Origin: JBBQUN01 sp038212405
GTDB lineage: Bacteria > Actinomycetota > Acidimicrobiia > Acidimicrobiales > SZUA-35
Length of the DNA stretch: 11,512 nucleotides
Reading direction: 5' to 3'
Assembly: GCA_038212405.1 (NCBI GenBank)
Contig: JBBQUN010000146.1
Coordinates: 1-11,512 of the forward strand
A program made the translations under genes and the position numbers. Of the stretch, positions 1-6,923 are shown piece after piece. Position 1 is the first letter of the stretch. Every line of letters begins with the position of its first letter. The notes beneath the pieces were generated by a model. It was not told where the DNA came from and ran no database searches. It saw only the letters and a program-made list of their open reading frames with translations.

Positions 1-12
1 TCTGCCTTACCC

Positions 13-1314
13 ATGGTCGGCGCTGTCACCGGCTCCGATCTCGCACAGGGCGCCGTCGTGGTGATCCTGATCGGCCTGATGCTGCTGCTCGTCATGGCGG
101 AATCGGCGCTGACCCACACCAGTCCTGTTCGTATCGAGGCCCTGGCCAGCGAGCAGCCGGCTCGAGTGAAGCGGGCAGCCGAGCTGCTCGAAACGCCCGA
201 GGCGCTGCTCAATCCACTTCGCCTGCTGACCGTCATCGTGCAGGTTGCCGAAACCGTTCTCGTCACGGTGATGGCGGCTCGCTGGCTGTCGCCGCTCGGC
301 ATCGCCGCAACGGCGGCGGTGAACATGGCCGCAATCTTCGTGATTGGTGAGGCCGTACCGCGCACGCTTGGCATCCTCCACGCCGAACGCACGGCAGTGG
401 CCTTGGCTCGTCCGGTTGCTGCATTGGCAACGTTCTTCCCGGTCCGGTTGATGGCTCGGGGGCTCATCGGGCTCGCGAACATCATCGTCCCTGGCAAAGG
501 ATTGCGTCGGGGGCCGTTCTCGACCTCCGAAGAACTTATTGCACTGGCCGACGCCGCGGTCGAAGACGAAGTCCTCGAGAAGACCGAGCGAGATCTGATC
601 GAGTCGGTGATCGAGTTCGGTGGCACCGTGGTCCGAGAAGTCATGGTGCATCGCACCGACATGACCACCGTCTCCCGAGAGCTCACCGTCGACGAGGCCC
701 TCGAGATCTCGTCCGAACACGGCTACTCGCGGATCCCCGTGGTCGGCGAGTCGATCGACGACGTCGTCGGCTTGATCTACGTCAAGGATCTGATCCGGGC
801 CGAACTCGACGATCTCTCCGAGTCACCCGTTGGCGACATGTTGCGTGAAGCACACTTCGTTCCCGAGACGAAGAAGGTCGCCGAGTTGTTGCGTGAGATG
901 CAGCGTGACTCGTTCCACATGGCGGTCGCGGTCGATGAGTACGGCGGCATCGCCGGTCTGGTCACGCTCGAAGACCTCATCGAAGAACTGGTTGGCGAGA
1001 TCGTCGACGAGTACGACAAGGAAGAGCCTCTCATGCAGCGCCTGCGCGATGGATCGGTTCGAGTCGATGCACGCATCCTGGTCGACGAGATCAATCATCT
1101 GGCCGGACTCGATCTTCCGGAGGGAGACTGGGACACCGTTGGCGGGTTGGTCTTCGACACATTCGGGCGCGTCCCGAGCGAGGGCGAATCCTGTCTCGTC
1201 GACGGTTTCGACCTGCGGGTCGAGCGAGTCCAGGGACGCCGCATCATGAAAGTCAAGATCCTGCCGAAGAAGAGCGAGCCAGACCACGAGCTCGCGGAAA
1301 CGACGAATCAGTGA
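13..1314 (+). CDS. CNNM/CorC-family membrane protein with paired CBS domains
   Basis: This is a membrane protein of the CNNM (DUF21) plus CBS pair plus CorC/HlyC family, which is linked to magnesium or other cation homeostasis; the substrate cannot be told here. The 433 residues show hydrophobic segments at about 10-30, 70-90, 96-116 and 128-148. They include the DUF21 landmarks AES (29-31) and GEAVPR (112-117, usually GExxPK). CBS 1 lies near 205-265 (HGYSRIPVV, VVGLIYVKDL) and CBS 2 near 275-332 (MAVAVDEYGGIAGLVTLEDL). The C-terminal CorC/HlyC domain lies near 345-418 (GDWDTVGGLVFDTFGRVP). The stop overlaps the era start by 4 bases, so the two are probably translationally coupled. The frame stays open to base 1 and no Shine-Dalgarno is visible before the ATG, so the true start could lie outside the window. 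The family call is firm; the transported ion and the start are not. Confidence 0.9.
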   Translation: MVGAVTGSDLAQGAVVVILIGLMLLLVMAESALTHTSPVRIEALASEQPARVKRAAELLETPEALLNPLRLLTVIVQVAETVLVTVMAARWLSPLGIAATAAVNMAAIFVIGEAVPRTLGILHAERTAVALARPVAALATFFPVRLMARGLIGLANIIVPGKGLRRGPFSTSEELIALADAAVEDEVLEKTERDLIESVIEFGGTVVREVMVHRTDMTTVSRELTVDEALEISSEHGYSRIPVVGESIDDVVGLIYVKDLIRAELDDLSESPVGDMLREAHFVPETKKVAELLREMQRDSFHMAVAVDEYGGIAGLVTLEDLIEELVGEIVDEYDKEEPLMQRLRDGSVRVDARILVDEINHLAGLDLPEGDWDTVGGLVFDTFGRVPSEGESCLVDGFDLRVERVQGRRIMKVKILPKKSEPDHELAETTNQ

Positions 1315-2249
1315 TGAGTTCGAACGAAGAAGCCCAAGAATCTGCGGTAGCTGGAGCAGCCCCCGACGCTCTGATCCACGACACGTTCGGTCAGAACCCC
1401 GTGCCTGGTTTTCGGTCGGGTTTCGTGTCGCTGTACGGACGACCGAACACGGGAAAGTCGACGCTGCTCAACAAGATCTTGCGTTCGAAGGTGTCGATCA
1501 CCTCGAACAAGGCGCAGACCACTCGTCACCAGGTGCGCGGCGTGCTCGACCATCCTGATGCCCAAATCGTCTTCGTCGACACGCCCGGGGTTGGCAAGCC
1601 GCGCAGTGCGCTCGGCCAGAAGTTGAATGCGACGGCGAACGAGGCCAACAGCGGTGTCGACCTGGTGTGTTTCGTCTTCGATGCTCGTTCGGGGTATGGC
1701 CGAGGCGACGCCTTCCTTGCCCAGAAGCTGAACCCGGCTCGCACCGTGGTCATCGCCAACAAGATCGACAACCTCAGCGCCGCCCAGATCGGCAAACAGC
1801 TTGCGTTGGTCGCTCCGCTCGATGCGTCGGCCTACTTTCCGGTCTCCGCCCAAACCGGTGACGGTGTCGACGCGTTGATCAAGCACCTGGCTGCTGCGAT
1901 GCCCGAGGGTCCGCACTGGTATCCGCCTGGTCAGATGACCGATCGCAGTGAAACGGGCTGGGTCGCCGAACTCGTTCGCGAGCAGCTCCTACGGGCGACC
2001 CACGACGAGGTCCCTCATTCGGTGGCGACCCGAGTGGTCGAATGGGAACCGCCCTACGTCCGAGTCGAGATCCTGGTCGAGCGAGAATCGCAGAAGGCGA
2101 TCGTCATCGGCAAGGGCGGCGAGATGCTCAAAGAGGTCGGCGCCCGAGCCCGAGAGCGGTTGCCGGCCAACACCTATCTCGAACTTTTCGTCACGGTCGA
2201 CAAGAACTGGCATCACGACCCGGCCCGGATCGAAGAACTCGGTTACTGA
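1311..2249 (+). CDS. era: GTPase Era, 30S ribosomal subunit assembly factor
   Basis: Era is an essential-type GTPase that binds the 3' end of 16S rRNA through a KH domain during late 30S assembly. The 312 residues carry every landmark: G1 GRPNTGKST (43-51), G2 in the ITSNKAQTTRHQ stretch (63-74), G3 DTPG (90-93), G4 NKID (150-153) and G5 SAQ (179-181). The C-terminal KH domain contains VIGKGGEMLKEVG (265-277), and the protein ends in the typical LGY. Thr instead of Val in the P-loop is common in actinobacterial Era. The N-terminus is about 35 residues longer than E. coli Era, and that extension is low in complexity. The GTG at 1311 overlaps the upstream stop as GTGA. An in-frame ATG at 1314 is equally possible and changes one residue. 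The gene is cotranscribed with the CNNM gene and converges tail to tail with the large - strand gene after only 12 bases. Confidence 0.97.
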   Translation: MMSSNEEAQESAVAGAAPDALIHDTFGQNPVPGFRSGFVSLYGRPNTGKSTLLNKILRSKVSITSNKAQTTRHQVRGVLDHPDAQIVFVDTPGVGKPRSALGQKLNATANEANSGVDLVCFVFDARSGYGRGDAFLAQKLNPARTVVIANKIDNLSAAQIGKQLALVAPLDASAYFPVSAQTGDGVDALIKHLAAAMPEGPHWYPPGQMTDRSETGWVAELVREQLLRATHDEVPHSVATRVVEWEPPYVRVEILVERESQKAIVIGKGGEMLKEVGARARERLPANTYLELFVTVDKNWHHDPARIEELGY

Positions 2250-2261
2250 GCCAGACGTTGC

Positions 2262-5200
2262 TCAGAGTGCAATGCGTACGGTGTTGGCATCACCATCGGC
2301 AGCAGCGATGACGTCCAACACCCCGTCGCCATTCACGTCGGCGAGTGTGATGCCTTCGGACTTGATGGGGGAGCTCAGCGAGGAGTTGGCGAGGCTGAAG
2401 GTGCCGCTGCCGTTGTTCTGCCATATCTGGTCGGCGCCTACGTGGTCGCCGAAGACGACGTCGATCGCTCCATCGCCGTTCATGTCCCCGACCGCCACTC
2501 CACGACTGTGGCCGTTGCCGATCGTCTGCGCGGTCTTGGTGAACGTGCCGGTGCCGTCGTTGCGCCAGATGCTGTCGCCGTCCTGATCGCCTGCAATGAC
2601 GAAGTCGAGGTCGCCATCGGCGTCGAGATCGGCGAAGGCGACGTCGTGGGTTTGTCCGCTGGGGAGGACCTGACCGGTGGCGGTGAAGGTGCCACCGCCG
2701 TTGTTTCGCCAGATGGTGCTGACGTCGCCGTCATTCGTGATGAGCAGGTCGAGATCGCCGTCGCCGTCGATGTCGGCGAGACCGGTGCCGCTCCCCTTGG
2801 AGGCGCCAAGCGTCTGAGCGGTCTTCGTGAAGAAGGCCGAGCCGTTGTTGAGCCACACGTCGGCACCACGGTCTTTGTTGGCAAAGACGAGGTCGAGATC
2901 ACCGTCGCTGTCGAGATCACCAACACTGACGTGTTGCGCGTCGAACGTTCCGAGCGACTGAGCGGTCTTTGCGAAAACCCCGGATCCGTTGTTGAGCCAC
3001 ACCGAGTTGCCGCTGCCGCCGGTGTTGGAGAAGACGATGTCGAGGTCGCCATCACCGTCGAGGTCGGCGAGGGCGACCGAGGAGGTTGCTGCGCTGTCGA
3101 GTGATTGACCCGAGTTGGCGAACGTGCTGCTTCCTGCTCCTGGGTTCCTGAACCACACCGAGTTCCCTGCATTGTCGTTGGCGAACACGAGGTCGATGTT
3201 GCCGTCACCGTTGAGATCGCCTGCGGCGACATCGAACGATTGCTCGGTACCGAGATTCTGCAAGGTCGTCGCTCGGAAGAACGACGACGAGTCGGTCGGG
3301 CTGGCATCGCATTCGTCGCCGGTTCCGTCATCGTCGGTGTCGAACTGGCCGGGGTTGAAGACCGTCGGGCAGTTGTCGACTGCGAACGGCACGCCGTCGT
3401 TGTCTTCGGGCATGGTCACCGACACGCCGACCAATGCGGTGGTCTGAGCGCCTTCGGGATCCTGTACGACGTAGCTGAAGCTGTCGGTGGTTGCCGGCGT
3501 GCCGTCGTGAACATAGGTCAGAGTGCCGTCGCCGTTGTTGGTGACGACGCCATTGGCTCCATTGGTCACCGACGCGATGGTGAGTGCTCCGCCTTCGGGA
3601 TCGATGTCGTTCAACCGGACATCGACGGTGGTTGCGGAACCGCCCAAGACAACGCTCAAGGTGTTGTCAGTTGCACGCGGCGCGTCGTTGACGGCGCTCA
3701 CGACAATGGTCACCGTCACCGTGTTCGACCGCAGTGAACCGCTGTCGAACAGGGCGTAGGTGAAGCTGTCAATGCCGAACCAGTCGGGATCCGGCGTGTA
3801 GTCGAAGGTGCCGTCGCCGTTGGGGGAGAGGCTGCCGTTCGTCGGAAGGGTGACGACATCGATGCCGGCCGGGGCGAGGGTGGCGTCCTCCACATCGCTG
3901 TCGTTCAACGTGACATCGGCCGTGGTGAACGGCGTGTCTTCGTTGGTGTTGAAGCCGACGCCGTTGTCGCCGACGGCGACCGGCCGATCGTTCACCGCAG
4001 CGACGACGATTGTGACCGTCGCGGGAGCCGAGACCTGGCCACCCGGGTCGGTCACGGTGTAGGTGAAGCTGTCGGGTCCCGATACGTGGGGGAGCGGGGT
4101 GTAGGTGATGACACCGTCGATGGCGGTCAGCGTTGCGCCGGCTGCACTGGTAGCGGGGATGGTCCAGACGAGCGCGCCGCCCTCGGGGTCGACATCGTTG
4201 GCCGAGAGATCGAACGTAGCGACGGTGTCTTCGATCGCTCCTGCTGCGTCGTCGCCGGCCGAGGGAGGTTCATCGGTATCGAGAACACCAATGGTGCCGA
4301 TGGACAGCGTCGTCGTCGTCCCATCGGAGACGGCGTAGGTCAATGCGTACGTGGCGGTCGCCTCATGGTTGAGCGGAGCCTGCAACCGCACGGTGCCGCT
4401 GGCATCGATGGCAAAGCGCTCGGCTGCATTCCCGCCGAGGATGGCATAGGTCAACGGATCGCCATCGACATCATTGGCGATGACTTGCACGACCACGGTG
4501 CCGATCGGGCTGGTTTCGCTCGCTGTTGCGTACGAGACGCCCGCCGTCGGGGCATCGTTGACCGGCGTGACCGTCACGCTCACGACCGCCGCAACCGCGG
4601 TGGTCGTGCCATCGCTGACGGTGTAGGTGAACTGGTCGCTGCCATTGAAGTTGGCGTAGGGGGTATAGCGGATTTGTTCGGCCTCGATCGTTGCCGAGCC
4701 GTGGAGCGGGGTGCCGATACCGGCGATCCGCAGCGTGGCGGCTTCGGGATCGCTGTCGTTGCCCAGCACGTCGATCAGGGTCGACGTATCCTCGGCGACC
4801 GAAGCCTCATCGGCGATCGCCCTTGGCTGAGCGTTGGGAGGAGTCGTGTTCGTGGTCGGCGCGGCTCTCCTGGGCTCGGTGGTCACGGCTGTGGGTGCCG
4901 GCGGAAGAGTGGTCGGCGCAACGGTGGTTTCAGGGACCGTTGTTGGTGGTGGCGTCGTCGTGAAGGTCGAAGTCGTCGAAACCGGGGGCGCAGCGATGAC
5001 GAGCAAGTGGACCTTCCCAACGTCGCACACGGCTGGACTCTCGCAAGCCGTGAAGTCGAATTGGTCATCGCCGAGGTAGCCGGGGTCCGACACATACGTG
5101 GTGAGGGCTCGCCATTCGTTGCTGGCTTCGTCGAACCACGGATCCGAGGCGCCATCGACGGTGCCGTGTGATGGCGGGTTCACCGTGAAGGTGAGCGGGC

Positions 5201-5528
5201 CATCGTCGAACGTCGCGCTGAGGCGAATCACCAAGGGTTCGCCGGCGGTCAGGGTGCCGGCGCAGCTGGTGAGTTCTTGGCGGGCCAGCTCCGGGCTGAG
5301 GGGCTTCTTGTAGCTCCGCGAGCTGGTCATCACGTCGTAGGCGTCGGCGATGGCGACGATACGGCCGGCCAACGTGATGTCGGTACCGGCCAGCTTCTGC
5401 GGATATCCCGTGCCATCCCAACGGCAACGATGCTGATCGGCGGCGTGGCGCCACCCGCGCCCAGCCAGCCTTCGAGCGGTTCGAGCATGGGGGTGCCCGC
5501 GGCCGGGTGGCCCGCCAGCAACTTCCAT
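2262..5528 (-). CDS. Cadherin-like and FG-GAP repeat surface protein, C-terminal part of the HD-GYP fusion
   Basis: The frame has 1,088 codons, but its first 25 are shadow sequence; real coding begins at Trp26 (5453). Residues 26-92 are the end of an HD-GYP domain (RWDGTGYP 36-43, AGRIVAIADAYDVMTSSRSYKKP 54-76). Then come an Ig-like domain (about 93-178, with Cys162 and Cys168), a Thr/Pro linker (183-234) and about five cadherin-like domains (236-705), several closed by VNDAP or VNDRP. A thrombospondin type-3-like calcium motif follows (709-741). Seven FG-GAP repeats end the protein (761-1088). The Asp-rich loops (NDxDPEGG, DxDGDGDxD) imply calcium binding outside the cell, in adhesion or matrix contact. 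There is no LPXTG motif, no C-terminal membrane helix and no signal peptide in this frame, so export would depend on the HD-GYP part. The ATG at 5528 is unlikely to be a real start. The stop lies 12 bases from the era stop. Confidence 0.75.
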   Translation of the reverse strand: MEVAGGPPGRGHPHARTARRLAGRGWRHAADQHRCRWDGTGYPQKLAGTDITLAGRIVAIADAYDVMTSSRSYKKPLSPELARQELTSCAGTLTAGEPLVIRLSATFDDGPLTFTVNPPSHGTVDGASDPWFDEASNEWRALTTYVSDPGYLGDDQFDFTACESPAVCDVGKVHLLVIAAPPVSTTSTFTTTPPPTTVPETTVAPTTLPPAPTAVTTEPRRAAPTTNTTPPNAQPRAIADEASVAEDTSTLIDVLGNDSDPEAATLRIAGIGTPLHGSATIEAEQIRYTPYANFNGSDQFTYTVSDGTTTAVAAVVSVTVTPVNDAPTAGVSYATASETSPIGTVVVQVIANDVDGDPLTYAILGGNAAERFAIDASGTVRLQAPLNHEATATYALTYAVSDGTTTTLSIGTIGVLDTDEPPSAGDDAAGAIEDTVATFDLSANDVDPEGGALVWTIPATSAAGATLTAIDGVITYTPLPHVSGPDSFTYTVTDPGGQVSAPATVTIVVAAVNDRPVAVGDNGVGFNTNEDTPFTTADVTLNDSDVEDATLAPAGIDVVTLPTNGSLSPNGDGTFDYTPDPDWFGIDSFTYALFDSGSLRSNTVTVTIVVSAVNDAPRATDNTLSVVLGGSATTVDVRLNDIDPEGGALTIASVTNGANGVVTNNGDGTLTYVHDGTPATTDSFSYVVQDPEGAQTTALVGVSVTMPEDNDGVPFAVDNCPTVFNPGQFDTDDDGTGDECDASPTDSSSFFRATTLQNLGTEQSFDVAAGDLNGDGNIDLVFANDNAGNSVWFRNPGAGSSTFANSGQSLDSAATSSVALADLDGDGDLDIVFSNTGGSGNSVWLNNGSGVFAKTAQSLGTFDAQHVSVGDLDSDGDLDLVFANKDRGADVWLNNGSAFFTKTAQTLGASKGSGTGLADIDGDGDLDLLITNDGDVSTIWRNNGGGTFTATGQVLPSGQTHDVAFADLDADGDLDFVIAGDQDGDSIWRNDGTGTFTKTAQTIGNGHSRGVAVGDMNGDGAIDVVFGDHVGADQIWQNNGSGTFSLANSSLSSPIKSEGITLADVNGDGVLDVIAAADGDANTVRIAL
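2304..3248 (-). repeat. Seven FG-GAP/VCBS repeats (predicted beta-propeller)
   Basis: Seven copies of a DxxxDGxxD calcium loop begin at residues 771, 822, 871, 919, 967, 1015 and 1064 of the 1,088-codon frame. The spacing is 51, 49, 48, 48, 48 and 49 residues. Each is followed by a hydrophobic strand (such as LVFAN or IVFSN) and a VW/IW-xNNGSGxF turn. Seven evenly spaced blades fit an integrin-alpha-like propeller, a fold that usually binds protein or carbohydrate ligands. Confidence 0.88.
3414..4823 (-). repeat. Tandem cadherin-like / Ig-like domains
   Basis: About five domains of 90-100 residues lie at roughly 236-322, 325-417, 422-513, 516-614 and 617-705 of the 1,088-codon frame. Shared marks are an early acidic NDxDxE or NDVDGDP loop, a central TYTP or DYTP strand, a late SFTYTV or SFSYVV strand and, in several, a terminal VTV-x-x-VNDAP. 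The second copy departs most from this pattern and resembles a classical cadherin repeat (FAIDASGTVRLQ, LNHEA). Such arrays form calcium-stiffened stalks that hold a distal domain away from the cell, here probably the propeller. Confidence 0.82.
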
Positions 5529-6181
5529 TCCTCATCGGTCGGCCGGCTGTCCTTGTTCAAGATGGCGGCTGGTACCGCGAGCTTGCCGACGTCGTGCAGT
5601 AGCGCGGCCCAGCGGAGCTTGCCGAGATCTTCGTCGCTGAGCCCGAGTTCCTCGCCGAGCAACTCGGAATAGGCCCGGACCCGTTCGGAGTGGCCACGAG
5701 TGAGACGATCGTGGTCATTGAGATCCTTCAGGAGCTGCACCAGATAGTCGCCGTGGAGCGCCGGGCCAACGGTCTCGCCACGGGCACGAGCGGCTTCCAT
5801 GTCTCGAAGCATCGTGCGAGAGTTCGACTGACGAAGGGCGGCCTTGGTTCGAGAAGGCGCCTGATCAGGGAAAACCAACGTGAGCTTCATGAGGGCCACC
5901 AGGGGGATGAGCCTCTTGACCAGTCGGCTCACCACGACCAACAGCGCGTTCGAGCAGAGGAAGACGAGGGCGACCCACAGCCAACGATTGATGCCGAGTC
6001 GCTCCGCTGGGGCGAACCGGCCCGCAGCCAGGGTGAATGCCACCGAGGCGGCCAGGGGCGCAACGACGATGCCGACTCGCAAGAGTCGGGCAAGATGCGG
6101 ATGCGACGTCCACCGATTGACGGTAGCGGTGTGTCGCTCTGCGCCCTGAGTTGGACCAGAGGAACTCATTTCTCTGATCAT
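5330..6181 (-). CDS. Membrane-anchored HD-GYP phosphohydrolase, N-terminal part (frame broken)
   Basis: HD-GYP proteins usually hydrolyse cyclic di-GMP in the cytoplasm. The frame encodes 283 residues, of which about the first 242 are authentic. Two hydrophobic segments lie at about 34-53 and 67-86, followed by a basic stretch and a third hydrophobic patch (91-104). The HD domain starts near 145. It shows HDRLTRGHSERV (157-168), the HD pair in LLHDVGK (194-200), LNK (208-210) and HPAAG (225-229). After GWLGA (238-242) the frame drifts into Pro/Ser/Arg-rich shadow sequence and stops; the rest of the domain continues in the neighbouring frame from 5453. The ATG at 6181 was chosen; a second in-frame ATG four codons later is also possible, and neither has a good ribosome binding site. 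It lies 39 bases downstream of the PlsY-like gene on the same strand. As drawn it lacks the GYP half of the active site, so it would not be a functional enzyme alone. Confidence 0.75.
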   Translation of the reverse strand: MIREMSSSGPTQGAERHTATVNRWTSHPHLARLLRVGIVVAPLAASVAFTLAAGRFAPAERLGINRWLWVALVFLCSNALLVVVSRLVKRLIPLVALMKLTLVFPDQAPSRTKAALRQSNSRTMLRDMEAARARGETVGPALHGDYLVQLLKDLNDHDRLTRGHSERVRAYSELLGEELGLSDEDLGKLRWAALLHDVGKLAVPAAILNKDSRPTDEEWKLLAGHPAAGTPMLEPLEGWLGAGGATPPISIVAVGMARDIRRSWPVPTSRWPAVSSPSPTPTT

Positions 6182-6201
6182 CGGTATGATTCACCGCTGC
6201 G

Positions 6202-6223
6202 TGAGGGCCGAACGGCGCCCTCA
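6202..6223 (-). other. Hairpin between the PlsY-like and HD-GYP genes
   Basis: On the - strand, TGAGGGC and GCCCTCA form a perfect 7-bp stem around an 8-base loop. The first three stem bases are the stop codon of the PlsY-like gene. No T-tract follows, so it is not a classical intrinsic terminator. It could slow readthrough or protect the upstream mRNA, or be chance in GC-rich DNA. Confidence 0.4.
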
Positions 6224-6913
6224 GAGTGGGCCGAATTGCTCCCACGCGGTGCGCCCTCGACGGGCCGCAAGCACCCCGGCGACCGCCAGCATCCACAACG
6301 CAGTTTCGGGCCCGTGGACAAAGCCCCACGACGCACGAAGTTGGAAGATCGATGCCACCCATTCGCTCGTCGGCAACATGACGATGGCGATGGTCGGTGA
6401 CCAACGTTGTTTGCCCTGGACGAGTTGCGCACCGAAAAACGCGCTGGCGGCGACGAAGAGGGCGACGGGTAGGTAGAGGAACAGGAGAGCGATCACGCCG
6501 GCGACGCCGGAACTGCCCCGATCGACTGCCAGCGGGGACGGAAAGGTGAGACCGACGATCACCGCGATTCCTGACCACAACGATGCCGATTCCCAGGCTG
6601 TCAGGGTCTGGGAGGAGAGAAATCCAACGGCAGAGGAATCTCGGAAGGTGGCGGCACCGGGCGCAACCCGGTCGATGGCCCACAACACGAGCAACGACCA
6701 GACAACGGCGGCCGCCGCCTCGATCAGAGCGACGGCAACGACCGGGTCGATCCGGCCACGTTCATCACCAATCCCTCCTTCTTCGCGGTCGACGCTGGAG
6801 GCGGGGCGCGGCCATGCGGCGGCCCACAGTCGCCAGCGAAGTGCCGCCCCGACCAGGTAGCCGCCGCCGATCGCCAGACCGACGTAGAGGGTGATCCACG
6901 GAACCGATCTCAC
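6221..6913 (-). CDS. Multi-pass membrane protein resembling PlsY but without its catalytic motifs
   Basis: This 230-residue protein has hydrophobic segments at about 5-28, 58-80, 111-127, 137-160, 173-190 and 203-217. Its layout follows acyl-phosphate:glycerol-3-phosphate acyltransferase (PlsY). GYLVGA (18-23) sits where PlsY has AYLLGS, GGIG (46-49) where it has the GNxGATN loop, and GIAVIVGLTFP (115-125) where it has the GHxxPVF stretch. RGSSGVAG (132-139) sits where it has RGGKGVAT. The residues that define PlsY activity are absent: GSIPFG reads GAALRW, the loop Asn and Thr are gone, the His reads Leu and the Lys reads Ser. If the homology holds, it is probably not an acyltransferase and may be a lipid-binding or regulatory relative. 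It starts with GTG 10 bases after the helicase stop, so it is likely cotranscribed. It could also be an unrelated membrane protein; the gene is real, the family call is tentative. Confidence 0.75.
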   Translation of the reverse strand: MRSVPWITLYVGLAIGGGYLVGAALRWRLWAAAWPRPASSVDREEGGIGDERGRIDPVVAVALIEAAAAVVWSLLVLWAIDRVAPGAATFRDSSAVGFLSSQTLTAWESASLWSGIAVIVGLTFPSPLAVDRGSSGVAGVIALLFLYLPVALFVAASAFFGAQLVQGKQRWSPTIAIVMLPTSEWVASIFQLRASWGFVHGPETALWMLAVAGVLAARRGRTAWEQFGPL

Positions 6914-6923
6914 TGTTTTGCGG

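Larger units (their letters stand above)
2262..6181 (-). pseudogene. Frameshifted gene: membrane HD-GYP / cadherin-like / FG-GAP protein (composite of two frames)
   Basis: Read together, two - strand frames make one product. The first (6181 down to 5456) gives two membrane segments and the first half of an HD-GYP domain. The second (5453 down to 2262) gives the second half and a long repeat-rich tail. The sequence runs GWLG-A in the first frame, then WRHAADQH in the second, which matches the order expected for HD-GYP proteins. Reading frame is lost at a GGG run (5454-5456): two extra bases or one missing base would explain it. An intact product would be about 1,305 residues. Two more oddities lie in the same domain: HRC where HHE is expected, and a jump from AGT directly into an Ig-like domain. 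It may be a pseudogene, a real gene with a sequencing or assembly error, or less likely a programmed frameshift. The tail looks well kept, with no stop codon over more than 1,000 residues. Confidence 0.7.

Noticed and set aside
7..720. A 237-codon - strand frame over the CNNM gene
   Set aside because: It is antisense to a well-supported membrane protein; its product is rich in His, Arg and Asp with no domain.
1437..1463. Altered P-loop in Era (Thr for Val)
   Set aside because: This variant is common in actinobacterial Era and keeps the GKS nucleotide-binding residues.
2250..2261. Bidirectional terminator between era and the FG-GAP gene
   Set aside because: Only 12 bases separate the stops and no inverted repeat was seen there.
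2442..5171. Long + strand frames opposite the FG-GAP/cadherin gene, including 361 and 220 codons
   Set aside because: They are antisense shadows. Repeated Asp, Gly and Thr codons in GC-rich DNA leave the opposite strand free of stops. Their products are Arg/Gly/Val-rich with no recognisable domain.
5453..5456. Programmed ribosomal frameshift at the HD-GYP break
   Set aside because: No slippery heptamer or downstream stimulatory structure was recognised, and nearby substitutions fit decay or sequence error better.
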